This document shows, piece by piece, positions 17,813 through 25,617 of a DNA stretch of 63,125 bases; the first letter of the stretch is position 1; every line of letters starts with the position of its first letter. Below the pieces are notes generated by a model. The model saw only the letters and a list, made by a program, of their open reading frames with translations. It made no database searches and was not told the DNA's origin. Made by a program: the position numbers and the translations under genes. This DNA is from an uncultured Phascolarctobacterium sp. (GTDB lineage: Bacteria; Bacillota; Negativicutes; Acidaminococcales; Acidaminococcaceae), in contig CASFZG010000009.1 of NCBI GenBank assembly GCA_949299135.1, forward strand, positions 1 to 63,125. Direction: 5' to 3'.

Positions 17813-17856
17813 AAATACCACACTGGCTGTTAAACAGTTCAGTGTGGTTATTTTTT
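17813..17856. terminator. Bidirectional terminator
   Basis: ACCACACTG and CAGTGTGGT form a stem between the adenine deaminase stop and the stop of the convergent oxidoreductase, with T-runs on both strands. Confidence 0.85.
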
Positions 17857-17858
17857 GC

Positions 17859-19250
17859 TTATTTTAAGTTTTCCGGTACTTCTTCACATTCGGCAAGCAG
17901 TTTCTTGGCGTCGATGTACTGGGCAATGCCTGCGGCAACCTTTTTGGATTCCTTCATCGCCAGAACCACGGTGGCCGGGCCGTGTACAACGTCGCCGCTG
18001 CTGAATACGCCGGCACGCGTCGTCATGCCGTAGGGGCGCTCGCGCGTGATAACAAAGCCGCGGTCGTCAACCTGAATGCCCTTGGTGGTGGAAACAATCC
18101 TTGCTGCCGGGCGCTGGCCGATAGCGAGGATTACGCAGTCGCACGGCAGTGCCTCCTGACCGCCTTCTTCAACAAACTGGCCGTCCTCGGTTTTAACAAT
18201 GTGCTGCACCAAGAGGCCTGCCAGAGCGGTTTCATCGTTTTCGCCCGGTTTGGCACGCATGGCGTTCAATGCGCGCATTTGTTTTTTGTTAAGGTAAGCA
18301 ATCGGCTGCTGCAAAAAGTTAAACTGCACGCCTTCTTTTACAGCCGCTTCGTATTCGCTCGGGAAGCAGGAAATTTCCGCTTCGGTTTTGTGGTAAACAA
18401 CGGTAACGTTCTGCGCGCCGCGGCGGATAGCTGTGCGGGCTGCATCCATAGCCACGTTGCCTGCGCCGATAACGATAACATTATCGCCGGTGTGCAGCAG
18501 CGTTTCGCTTTCATCAAGCTTGCCGCTGTCGGACAGCACAACCATGCGCAAAAAGTAAGTTGCGGTTAAAATGCCGGTAAGTTCCTTGCCCGGGATGTTC
18601 AGCGTGCGCGGCAGTGAAGTGCCGGTGCCCATAAAGATGGCGTCGTAGCCCATGTTGAACAGGTCGTCTACGGTGTAGTCCGGCCCGATGAGCACGTTGG
18701 TTTTAATTTCCACGCCAAGGTGCAGCAGCTCTTTAATTTCGCGGCGCACAACGTCTTTGTTCAGACGGAATTCCGGAATGCCGAACAGCAAAATGCCGCC
18801 CGGTTCGCTCTGCGCTTCAAAAATGGTTACGGCAAAATTCATTTTGGCAAGGTCGCCTGCTACGGTTAAGCCTGCCGGGCCGCTGCCGATAACGGCTACT
18901 TTGCCGCGTTTGCCGGTGGAAGGCGGCAGCGGTTTTAAGTTGTTCTCGTGCGCAAAGTCGGCAATAAACATTTCAAGGCTGCCGATTTCGATGCCGTGTT
19001 TGTTCTTGGCCATTACGCAGTGGGCTTCGCACTGGCGTTCATGCGGGCAAACCCTGCCGCAGATGGCGGGGAGGTTGCTGCGCTCGGAAATAATCTCGTA
19101 GGCAAGCCCGATATTGCCTTCGCCTAACGCGCGGATAAATTGCGGAATGTTATTTTCAATCGGGCAGCCGGTCCTGCACATCGGACGGGCACAGTTTAAA
19201 CAGCGCCTTGCTTCGTTAATCGCTTCGGAAGTTGTCATGCGCCTGCTCAT
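17859..19250 (-). CDS. GltD-like FAD/NAD(P) oxidoreductase with 4Fe-4S clusters
   Basis: A 463-residue protein like the glutamate synthase small subunit. An N-terminal di-cluster domain has Cys17, 20, 25 and 29 (CLNCARPMCRTGC) and a second set in CGRVCPHERQCEAHC. The FAD Rossmann motif GSGPAGLTVAGDLA and the NAD(P) motif GAGNVAMDAARTA follow, then GDVVHGPATVV near the C-terminus. No gltB neighbour exists, so it may act alone as an NADPH:acceptor oxidoreductase or pair with a distant partner; glutamate synthase function is unproven. Minus strand, monocistronic. Confidence 0.88.
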   Translation of the reverse strand: MSRRMTTSEAINEARRCLNCARPMCRTGCPIENNIPQFIRALGEGNIGLAYEIISERSNLPAICGRVCPHERQCEAHCVMAKNKHGIEIGSLEMFIADFAHENNLKPLPPSTGKRGKVAVIGSGPAGLTVAGDLAKMNFAVTIFEAQSEPGGILLFGIPEFRLNKDVVRREIKELLHLGVEIKTNVLIGPDYTVDDLFNMGYDAIFMGTGTSLPRTLNIPGKELTGILTATYFLRMVVLSDSGKLDESETLLHTGDNVIVIGAGNVAMDAARTAIRRGAQNVTVVYHKTEAEISCFPSEYEAAVKEGVQFNFLQQPIAYLNKKQMRALNAMRAKPGENDETALAGLLVQHIVKTEDGQFVEEGGQEALPCDCVILAIGQRPAARIVSTTKGIQVDDRGFVITRERPYGMTTRAGVFSSGDVVHGPATVVLAMKESKKVAAGIAQYIDAKKLLAECEEVPENLK

Positions 19251-19420
19251 TATTCTTCACCTCGTGTTGTATTTTTACGGTTTTTAAACGGCGTTAATTT
19301 TATTGCTAATTTATTTTAGCATAACATGGCGGCAAAGTGCAAACAACTTTACAAAATATAGTGGCAGAAAATTAAATTTATATCAACGCTGCGCTGAGTA
19401 TTAAAAAAATTGTATGTTTG

Positions 19421-19429
19421 TGTTATAAT
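19421..19429 (+). promoter_or_regulatory. Extended -10 promoter of the M20 operon
   Basis: TGTTATAAT is an extended -10 element about 43 bases before the start of the M20 hydrolase gene; no good -35 is visible. Confidence 0.5.
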
Positions 19430-19471
19430 GGTGATACATTTTTATTTATTTTGGTAAAGGAGAAAAGAGTT

Positions 19472-20779
19472 GTGAATAAAGATGAATTAAAAGCCAAAGT
19501 GTGCGCGGCGATTGACGAGTACAAAGAACAGATTGCCGCCGTTGCCGGAAGCATAGCCGATGAACCGGAACTTGGCTTTAAAGAAGTAAAAACATCGGCT
19601 AAAGTTGCCGCGTTTATGCGTGAACTTGGCATTGAACCGCAGACGGGCTTTGCCATTACCGGCGTAAAGGCAAGGGTAAAAGGCGCAAAGCCAGGACCGA
19701 CTGCCGCTGTTTTGGGCGAACTTGACGCCGTTGGCTGCCCTGACAGCTGCAAGGCTGACCCGCTTACAGGCGCTGCCCATGCGTGCGGCCACAATTTGCA
19801 GATTGCGGTAATGCTGGCTGCCTGCTGCGGCATCGTAAAATCCGGCGCGGCACAGTATTTCAGCGGCGATGCTGTATTTTTCGGCGTACCGGCGGAGGAA
19901 TATGTGGAAATTGAATACCGCAAACGCCTTGTTGAAGAAGGCAAAATTCACTTTTTAAGCGGCAAGGGGCAGCTTATTTACGAAGGCGCTTTTGACGATA
20001 TCGACATGGCAATGCAGATGCATGCCGATAAAAATATGCCGGAACCCACTGTTTCCATAGGTGAATCAAGCAACGGCTTTATCGGCAAAACCATTCAGTA
20101 TCTCGGCAAAACTTCGCATGCTGCCGACGCTCCCGACCAGGGAATTAACGCCCTTAACGCTGCCATGCTGGGGCTGATGGGCATTAACGCCCTGCGCGAA
20201 ACTTTCCGCGAGCAGGATGTTGTGCGTGTGCACCCGATTATTACCAAAGGCGGCGACCTCGTTAACAGCGTTCCGGCCGATGTGCGCATAGAAACTTATG
20301 TGCGTGCCAAAACAATGGCGGCGATAGAAAATACACATCATAAAGTTGATGCGGCGTTAAAAGCAGGCGGCGACGCAATAGGCGCGCAGACCATTATCCA
20401 TACTTTGCCGGGTATGCTGCCGTTATCCTGCAACAAAACCATGAATGAGCTTTTTGTCAAAAACGCACAAATCGCCAATCCGCAGGTTAATGTTAAGGAT
20501 GCAGGGCATTTCAGCGCTTCTACCGATATGGGCGACGTATCGCATTTAATGCCGGTAATTCATCCGTTTATCGGCGGCGTGGACGGCTTTTTGCATACGG
20601 CGGATTTCCATGTTGCTGATTTTGACGCTGCCGTTATTTTGCCTGCTAAAGCCTTTGCCATGATGCTGGTTGACCTGCTGGCTGATGACGCTGAAGAAGC
20701 GAAAAAAATACTGGCAGAGCATAAGCCGCTGATGACCAAAGAAGAATATATTAAAAAGCTGGAAAGCTATTTCAGCTGA
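19472..20779 (+). CDS. M20-family amidohydrolase (AbgB/IAA-amino-acid hydrolase-like)
   Basis: A 435-residue zinc hydrolase of peptidase family M20D. The GTG start at 19472 has AAAGGAGA 8 bases upstream. Motifs: GELDAV (catalytic Asp), AAHACGHN (metal ligands), and PAEEYVEIEY (catalytic Glu), with a dimerisation domain in the middle and the last metal His in the C-terminal part. Relatives cleave acyl- or aryl-amino acid conjugates such as p-aminobenzoyl-glutamate. Two membrane protein genes follow at 21 bases and then 4 bases overlap, implying an uptake-and-hydrolysis unit. The substrate is unknown. Confidence 0.88.
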   Translation: MNKDELKAKVCAAIDEYKEQIAAVAGSIADEPELGFKEVKTSAKVAAFMRELGIEPQTGFAITGVKARVKGAKPGPTAAVLGELDAVGCPDSCKADPLTGAAHACGHNLQIAVMLAACCGIVKSGAAQYFSGDAVFFGVPAEEYVEIEYRKRLVEEGKIHFLSGKGQLIYEGAFDDIDMAMQMHADKNMPEPTVSIGESSNGFIGKTIQYLGKTSHAADAPDQGINALNAAMLGLMGINALRETFREQDVVRVHPIITKGGDLVNSVPADVRIETYVRAKTMAAIENTHHKVDAALKAGGDAIGAQTIIHTLPGMLPLSCNKTMNELFVKNAQIANPQVNVKDAGHFSASTDMGDVSHLMPVIHPFIGGVDGFLHTADFHVADFDAAVILPAKAFAMMLVDLLADDAEEAKKILAEHKPLMTKEEYIKKLESYFS

Positions 20780-20800
20780 TAAATTTGCGGAGGGATTACT

Positions 20801-21601
20801 GTGTATAATTTTAAGCTGCATGCCATAGTGCTTGTCTTGATTGTTGCTGCCGAATTGATTGGCAACATTTCTTTTAAAATTGGTGTCGGCACCATTGTGC
20901 TTTTGCCGATGTTGTATGCTTTGATTATGGGCATTTTTACAGCGCCCAAATTTTTAAAAATTGTTAATATGAAGGATATGAAGGACGCAAGTTCCCTTAT
21001 CGGCATTACGCTGATGCTTTTAATGGCCCGTTATGGCACTCTGGTAGGCCCTACGCTGCCGGAAATTTTAAAAGCGTCACCGGCGCTGATTTTGCAGGAG
21101 TTCGGCAACCTTGGCACGGTGCTTTTAGGCATCCCTGTTGCCATGTATTTTGGCTTGAAGCGTGAATCTATCGGCGCTGCACATTCTATCGCGCGTGAGC
21201 CGAACGTGGCGCTTATCGGCGAGCGTTACGGGCTTGACAGTGCCGAAGGACGCGGCGTTATGGGCGTTTATATCAGCGGCACCGTTTTTGGTACAATCTT
21301 CTTCGGTATTCTGGCAAGCCTTGCCGCAGCGTATCTGCCCGTGCATCCTTATGCACTGGCCATGGCGGCGGGCGTAGGTTCTGCCAGCATGATGACGGCG
21401 GCAGTCGGTTCGCTTACGGTAATGTACCCGGATATGGCAGAACAGATTGCAGCCTTCGGCGCTGCCAGCAACATGCTTTCCGGGCTTGACGGCGTATATA
21501 TGTCCATCTGGATGGCGCTGCCGCTTAGTGAATGGCTTTACAAAAAGATTTATAAATTTAAATATGGTGTTGAACCTTCCGGGGAGGATGCTGCAAAATG
21601 A
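20801..21601 (+). CDS. DUF3100-type membrane protein
   Basis: A 266-residue integral membrane protein with about seven hydrophobic segments. Conserved-looking stretches are GVGTIVLLPMLYALIMG, REPNVALIGERYGLDSAEGRGVMG and VGSASMMTAAVGSLTVMYPD; I recognise these as DUF3100 from memory. GTG start at 20801 with GGAGGG 6 bases upstream. It lies in the M20 hydrolase operon and its stop overlaps the next start, so the two membrane proteins are probably made in equal amounts and act together, likely as a transporter. Confidence 0.75.
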   Translation: MYNFKLHAIVLVLIVAAELIGNISFKIGVGTIVLLPMLYALIMGIFTAPKFLKIVNMKDMKDASSLIGITLMLLMARYGTLVGPTLPEILKASPALILQEFGNLGTVLLGIPVAMYFGLKRESIGAAHSIAREPNVALIGERYGLDSAEGRGVMGVYISGTVFGTIFFGILASLAAAYLPVHPYALAMAAGVGSASMMTAAVGSLTVMYPDMAEQIAAFGAASNMLSGLDGVYMSIWMALPLSEWLYKKIYKFKYGVEPSGEDAAK

Positions 21602-22044
21602 GTTTAAAAGATTCGCTTATAGTATTATTTATCGTCGGCGCAATGTCGCTGGTTGCCAATGTTATCGGCACGCCGTACGGCGTTATCGAATCAATCCCCG
21701 GGCTGTTGATTTTAATCGCTATGGCTATTGCGGGTATGGCGATGGCTAAATTCCTGCCCGGCAATATTCCGGCTGTTGCCTATGTGGTAACGCTGGCCTG
21801 CCTGCTTTCGTACCCCGGTGTGCCCGGCAGCGAATATGTAAACGCATACGTTAAAAAAGTCGGCTTTTTGCAGCTGTGCACGCCTATTCTGGCGTATGCC
21901 GGTGTTTCCATAGGCAAGGACCTTGATGCTTTTGCCAAAAGCGGCTGGCGCATTGTTGTTATTTCGTGCATAGTTTTTATCGGCACTTATATCGGTTCGG
22001 CCTTTATTGCGCAGTGCATTTTAAAAGCGCTGGGGCAGATTTAA
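21598..22044 (+). CDS. Small membrane protein, partner of the DUF3100 protein
   Basis: A 148-residue protein with about five membrane helices. It overlaps the previous gene by 4 bases (ATGA). It contains the segment LCTPILAYAGVSIGKDLDAF and a preceding NIPAVAYVVTLACLLSYPG. This may be a DUF340/LysO-like half-transporter fold, but I am not certain. Its coupling to the DUF3100 gene and the hydrolase gene suggests the three work on one imported substrate. Confidence 0.68.
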   Translation: MSLKDSLIVLFIVGAMSLVANVIGTPYGVIESIPGLLILIAMAIAGMAMAKFLPGNIPAVAYVVTLACLLSYPGVPGSEYVNAYVKKVGFLQLCTPILAYAGVSIGKDLDAFAKSGWRIVVISCIVFIGTYIGSAFIAQCILKALGQI

Positions 22045-22143
22045 ACGGCGCAACTTTTTGCACTTTTATACCCGTGGGGATATTGAATTTGCGGCGGGGA
22101 TAAAGTAAAATTAAATATAGATTTAAATGTGGAGGTAAATATT

Positions 22144-22590
22144 ATGTCCGAAATTTTAGCAACTGCTGAATTTTCCAGCGTCATTCATAATAACGAAGTT
22201 TGCGATGAAATCGTAAAATGGGGCAACGCCAACGGCTACCCGCTGACGAAAGCAAAACTTTATAACTCGCTCGGCGGCGCTTATGTCGGCTTTGCGCCGG
22301 GATACATGATTAAGGCAACCCGCCGTCCGCCCGTTCCCGGCGGCTGGGACGTTGTTGTGGAAACTTATGAGGCAGAAACCCGCATCATTCCGCTGAACGT
22401 CAACAACGAAACCGGCGAAACTAACCGCTTTATTTTAAAAATGATTGAAGAATACAAAAAAGAAGGCCTGACGATGGAGATGGCTGAAACCTGGTACGAA
22501 TCCTACGGCACTTACCTGCGCGATTTGAAAGTTACCGGCCATCCGATTTTAATCAACGCCTTCGAGGACTTCATCGAAAACATGCGTTAA
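22144..22590 (+). CDS. Conserved hypothetical protein, 148 aa
   Basis: A soluble 148-residue protein I do not recognise. GGAGGT 7 bases before ATG 22144 decides this start over an upstream ATG at 22129. It contains GGAYVGFAPGYMIKATRRPPVPGGWDV and ends in a helix-rich tail (WYESYGTYLRDLKVTGHPILINAFEDF). No signal peptide or membrane segment. It follows the transport operon after 99 bases and ends at a strong terminator; any link to that operon is guesswork. Confidence 0.75.
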   Translation: MSEILATAEFSSVIHNNEVCDEIVKWGNANGYPLTKAKLYNSLGGAYVGFAPGYMIKATRRPPVPGGWDVVVETYEAETRIIPLNVNNETGETNRFILKMIEEYKKEGLTMEMAETWYESYGTYLRDLKVTGHPILINAFEDFIENMR

Positions 22591-22599
22591 CAGCAAAAC

Positions 22600-22637
22600 A
22601 AAAAGCACTTCACCATTACGGCTGAAGTGCTTTTTTA
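22600..22637. terminator. Bidirectional terminator
   Basis: Perfect 12-bp stem AAAAGCACTTCA (22601-22612) / TGAAGTGCTTTT (22623-22634) between two convergent genes. Confidence 0.9.
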
Positions 22638-22645
22638 TGTCCGTT

Positions 22646-24202
22646 TTAAATTACTTTCGTTGTCCAGTCCTCAATGTTCCAGACGGCGGTTACCCAGTCT
22701 TCGTAAAATTCCGGCTCGTGCGATACCAGAAGCACGCTGCCCTTAAAATCAATCAGCGCGCGTTTAAGTTCCGCTTTGGCATCCACGTCCAAATGGTTGG
22801 TAGGCTCGTCCAGCACCAGCCAGTTGACGTTTTTCAGCATCAGCTTGCACAGGCGCACCTTGGCAGCTTCGCCGCCGCTTAAAACAAACACCTTGCTGGT
22901 AATGTGTTCGTTGGTCAGTCCGCAGGCTGCCAGCGCGGCGCGTACTTCGTAGTTCGTCATGCCGGGGTACTCGTTCCACACATCTTCCAGCGCCGTGTTT
23001 TCGTTTTTGTCGCGTTCTTCCTGCTCAAAATAGCCCGGCTCCAAAAACTGGCCCAGTTCAATTTTTCCGCTTATGGGCGGGATGATACCTAAAATAGTTT
23101 TCAGCAGCGTGGTTTTGCCCAAGCCGTTTACGCCGCGGATGGCTATTTTTTGCCCGCATTCGATTTTAAAGCTGACGGGGCGGGTCAGCGGCGAATCATA
23201 GCCCAGCACCAAATCTTCGGCAACGGCCAGATAACGGCTCGGCGTGCGCGCCTCTTTAAACTGGAAATGCGCTTTTGGTTTTTCGCGTGGCTTTTCAATC
23301 ATTTCCATTTTGTCCAGCTTTTTCTGGCGGCTCTTGGCCATATTGGTGGTTGCCACACGCGCCTTGTTGCGGGCGATGAAGTCCTCCAGTTTGGCAACTT
23401 CCTGCTGCTGGCGTTCGTAAGCTGCTTCCTTCTGCGCCTTGTAAATGGCGTACATTTCCTGGAACTTGTCATAGTTGCCGGTGTAGCGCGTCAGCTCGCA
23501 GTTTTCCAGATGGTAAATGACGTTGACGACTTTGTTCAAAAAGCTGATGTCGTGGCTGATTAAAATAAAAGCGTTTTCGTAGTTCTGCAAAAACTTCGTC
23601 AGCCATTCAATGTGTTCCACGTCAAGGTAGTTGGTCGGTTCGTCCAAAAGCAAAATGGAGGAGTTCTGCAAAAGCAGCTTGGTCAGTAAAACCTTGCTGC
23701 GCTGGCCGCCGCTTAATTCCGATACGTCGCGGTCCAGCCCGATGCTGCCAAGCCCCAATCCGTTAGCGGTTTCTTCAATCTTGCTGTCCAGCGAATAAAA
23801 ACCGCCGTGCTCCAGCTCCGTCTGTATTTCGCCGACGGTTTCCATCATTTTGTCCATTTCTTCCGGCGTGGCGTCGCCCATTTTTTCGTAAAGCTCCAGC
23901 ATTTCCGCTTCCATTTTGTACATTTCGTTAAAAGCGGTGCGCAGAACTTCGCGGATGGTCATGCCTTTCTGCAAGGTGCTTTGCTGGTCAAGGTAGCCTA
24001 CGGTTACTTTGCCGGGCCATTCAACCTTGCCCTCATCCGGCAGCGTGTGGCCGGTAACAATATTTAAAAAGGTCGATTTACCTTCGCCGTTGGCGCCGAC
24101 GAGGCCGATATGTTCGCCGCGCATCAGCTTAAAGGAAACGTTTTCTAAAATCTGGCGTCCGCCAAAGGAATGCGATACATTGGTGACATTTAAATAGCTC
24201 AC
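22646..24202 (-). CDS. ABC-F ATPase, YfmM-like
   Basis: A 518-residue soluble protein with two ABC domains, which acts on ribosomes rather than in transport. Domain 1 has Walker A GANGEGKST and signature LSGGQRSKV; the P-site tRNA interaction linker (ERQQQEVAKLEDFIARNKAR...KSRQKKLDKM) is basic and helical; domain 2 has GVNGLGKTT and LSGGEAAKV. Length and sequence resemble Bacillus YfmM. The start GTG at 24202 follows GAGGA; an upstream in-frame ATG lacks a ribosome binding site. This is a housekeeping-type ABC-F; antibiotic resistance function is not implied. Confidence 0.9.
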   Translation of the reverse strand: MSYLNVTNVSHSFGGRQILENVSFKLMRGEHIGLVGANGEGKSTFLNIVTGHTLPDEGKVEWPGKVTVGYLDQQSTLQKGMTIREVLRTAFNEMYKMEAEMLELYEKMGDATPEEMDKMMETVGEIQTELEHGGFYSLDSKIEETANGLGLGSIGLDRDVSELSGGQRSKVLLTKLLLQNSSILLLDEPTNYLDVEHIEWLTKFLQNYENAFILISHDISFLNKVVNVIYHLENCELTRYTGNYDKFQEMYAIYKAQKEAAYERQQQEVAKLEDFIARNKARVATTNMAKSRQKKLDKMEMIEKPREKPKAHFQFKEARTPSRYLAVAEDLVLGYDSPLTRPVSFKIECGQKIAIRGVNGLGKTTLLKTILGIIPPISGKIELGQFLEPGYFEQEERDKNENTALEDVWNEYPGMTNYEVRAALAACGLTNEHITSKVFVLSGGEAAKVRLCKLMLKNVNWLVLDEPTNHLDVDAKAELKRALIDFKGSVLLVSHEPEFYEDWVTAVWNIEDWTTKVI

Positions 24203-24323
24203 GTTAAAATCCTCTCTTAAAATAGCGATATGCACAATTTTATCGTAAACGGCAGCTTTTTGCAAAGGATTTTTAACGGCGGCGCAGAATATAAGAAATA
24301 TTTAACAGGAGAGGGCTGATAAC

Positions 24324-24791
24324 ATGATTTTTGGACATAAAACCGACATTGAAAAATTACTGCCTTATGTCAGTGAAGATTTGCAGCAGGCGCTGAAATA
24401 TCTGGCTGCGACTGATTTTACAAAAGTGCCTAACGGCAGATACGAGCTGGACGGCGAAAAAATGTACGCCAATGTAGACACCTACACAACCGAGGACAGC
24501 AGCAAAAAGAAACCGGAAGCGCATAATAAATACATCGACGTGCAGTACCTTGGCAAAGGCACGGAAAAGATTTATTTTGCGCCGCGCACGGCTGATGTAA
24601 AGGTTGTGGAGGATTACGCCGCCGAACGCGACCTGCTGTTTTTTGAAAATATCGCTGAAAAGGACAGCGTTGTTTTAAACGCGGGCGACTTTGCCGTACT
24701 GTTTCCGTGGGAGCTGCACCGCCCCGGCTGCAACGCTGACGGAACGCCGAGTGACGTGCAGAAAATCGTTGTAAAAATCGCCGTAAAATAA
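24324..24791 (+). CDS. YhcH/YjgK/YiaL (DUF386) family protein
   Basis: A 155-residue cupin-like beta-barrel protein. Family hallmarks are EAHNKYIDVQYLGKGTEKI and the C-terminal AGDFAVLFPWELHRPGC with metal-binding His. Homologues are associated with sialic acid and other sugar catabolism (sugar epimerase-like). No sugar genes are near, so its substrate cannot be told. GGAGAGGG precedes the ATG. Confidence 0.9.
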   Translation: MIFGHKTDIEKLLPYVSEDLQQALKYLAATDFTKVPNGRYELDGEKMYANVDTYTTEDSSKKKPEAHNKYIDVQYLGKGTEKIYFAPRTADVKVVEDYAAERDLLFFENIAEKDSVVLNAGDFAVLFPWELHRPGCNADGTPSDVQKIVVKIAVK

Positions 24792-24816
24792 TTTTTAAAA
24801 ATTTTTCAAAAAAGTG

Positions 24817-24845
24817 TTGACAAGAAGGCGCTGAAACCGTATAAT
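24817..24845 (+). promoter_or_regulatory. tRNA operon promoter
   Basis: Consensus TTGACA (24817-24822) and TATAAT (24840-24845), 17-base spacer, 30 bases before the first tRNA. Confidence 0.92.
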
Positions 24846-24874
24846 AGCATATGTGGTCAGCACCACAGTGAAAT

Positions 24875-24950
24875 TCCCCGATAGTTCAGCCGGTAGAACA
24901 CCTGACTGTTAATCAGGGCGTCGTAGGTTCGAGTCCTACTCGGGGAGCCA
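24875..24950 (+). tRNA. tRNA-Asn (GTT)
   Basis: 76 bases including encoded CCA. Acceptor TCCCCGA pairs with TCGGGGA; the anticodon loop CTGTTAA holds GTT; the T loop GTTCGAGTC is standard. Confidence 0.97.
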
Positions 24951-24953
24951 CCT

Positions 24954-25028
24954 GGCCGGTTGGTCAAGCGGTTAAGACACCGCCCTTTCACGGCGGTATC
25001 GGGGGTTCGATTCCCCCACCGGTCACCA
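24954..25028 (+). tRNA. tRNA-Glu (TTC)
   Basis: 75 bases with encoded CCA. Acceptor GGCCGGT pairs with ACCGGTC (one G-U). The anticodon loop CTTTCAC holds TTC, and the T arm GGGGGTTCGATTCCCCC is perfect. Confidence 0.97.
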
Positions 25029-25031
25029 TTC

Positions 25032-25107
25032 GGGCGCTTAGCTCAGCTGGGAGAGCGTCTGCCTTACAAGCAGAATGTCAGCGGTTCGATCCCGTTAGCG
25101 CCCACCA
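25032..25107 (+). tRNA. tRNA-Val (TAC)
   Basis: 76 bases with encoded CCA. Acceptor GGGCGCT pairs with AGCGCCC; the anticodon loop CTTACAA holds TAC. Confidence 0.97.
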
Positions 25108-25116
25108 TCGAAAATC

Positions 25117-25146
25117 AGCAGTCTTCTAACGAAGGCTGCTTTTTTA
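25117..25146 (+). terminator. Terminator of the tRNA operon
   Basis: GCAGTCTTC (25118-25126) pairs with GAAGGCTGC (25131-25139, one wobble), followed by TTTTTT. Confidence 0.88.
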
Positions 25147-25163
25147 TTTCCGCTGCCGCTGAT

Positions 25164-25317
25164 AAAAGTAAACGGTTTGTGCTATTAGGCGACAGCCAAA
25201 ACTGCGTCGGCTGAATTTATGGTAATAAATTTCGGGAGCCCAGCCGCGCAGCCTGGGCGGAATCGGAGGAGACGCAGCATTTTAGCCGAGCCGTAATAGT
25301 ATAAACCGATTGCTTTT
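25164..25317 (+). repeat. Structured repeat element, copy B
   Basis: About 154 bases homologous to 14701-14858 in opposite orientation. Terminal helix: 25164-25186 with 25294-25317. Internal helices: CTGCGTC (25202-25208) / GACGCAG (25271-25277) and GCCCAG (25238-25243) / CTGGGC (25253-25258). Every one of these helices differs in sequence from copy A by compensating changes, whereas the loop sequences are unchanged. No own promoter is seen after the tRNA terminator. It ends 44 bases before the antisense-RNA promoter of the type I toxin locus. Confidence 0.75.
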
Positions 25318-25360
25318 GATAACGAGCAAAATTTGTAATTTTTAATGCAATTTAAATTAT

Positions 25361-25389
25361 TTGCTTTTGTAATTAACCCGTGCTATAAT
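25361..25389 (+). promoter_or_regulatory. Promoter of the putative RNA antitoxin
   Basis: TTGCTT (25361-25366) and TATAAT (25384-25389), 17-base spacer, reading toward the terminator at 25439-25468. Confidence 0.75.
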
Positions 25390-25395
25390 AAAGGC

Positions 25396-25470
25396 ACAAA
25401 AGCGAAAATGCTGTCACCAGACATGGTGCACGCAAAAGAAAAACCGGGAGTTGCAGCTCCCGGTTTTTAA
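25396..25470 (+). ncRNA. Putative antitoxin RNA of an Fst/par-like type I system
   Basis: A predicted RNA of about 70-75 bases from the promoter at 25361-25389 to the shared terminator. It contains GCGAAAATGCTGTCA (25402-25416) and ACATGGTGCAC (25421-25431). The same 15-mer (25558-25572) and a 9-of-11 match to the second block (ACATAGTACAC, 25574-25584) occur on the plus strand across the toxin start codon. The RNA is therefore nearly complementary to the toxin mRNA start region, as the DRa/DRb repeats are in the Enterococcus par locus. No coding frame is apparent. Confidence 0.72.
25439..25468. terminator. Shared bidirectional terminator of the type I locus
   Basis: Perfect 10-bp stem AAACCGGGAG (25441-25450) / CTCCCGGTTT (25457-25466... 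within 25457-25467) with T-runs on both strands, serving both convergent transcripts. Confidence 0.88.
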
Positions 25471-25487
25471 TTGGGCTCACTGTGATT

Positions 25488-25577
25488 TTACAGGTATCTG
25501 TCGAGCCACTTGCAAATATAATAAGCAGTTATACTTGCCATAACAGATACTAAAAATGCGAAAATGCTGTCAAACAT
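25488..25577 (-). CDS. Small hydrophobic peptide, putative Fst-like type I toxin (29 aa)
   Basis: A 29-residue peptide: it starts MFDSIFAFLVSVMASITAYY and ends in a charged KWLDRYL tail. One membrane helix plus a short charged C-terminal end is the Fst/Ldr toxin plan. GGAAGG lies 9 bases before the ATG but is paired in a hairpin (CCTTCC-AGCA-GGAAGG, 25588-25603 region), which would hide the ribosome binding site as in fst mRNA. A promoter (TTGATA/CATAAT on the minus strand, 25618-25646) and a shared terminator define a complete transcript. The peptide is too short for ordinary gene finders. Function is inferred from architecture. Confidence 0.75.
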   Translation of the reverse strand: MFDSIFAFLVSVMASITAYYICKWLDRYL

Positions 25578-25617
25578 AGTACACATCCTTCCTGCTGGAA
25601 GGAATCACAGCTTTTCT

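Noticed and set aside
17859..19250. True glutamate synthase small subunit
   Set aside because: No large subunit gene nearby; similarity alone cannot separate it from other GltD-like oxidoreductases, so only a general call is made.
25164..25317. Copy B as a known riboswitch or tRNA-like leader
   Set aside because: Its conserved loops do not match the T-box, cobalamin, FMN, TPP, SAM, GEMM or ykkC consensus sequences I know, and no regulated gene follows on the same strand.
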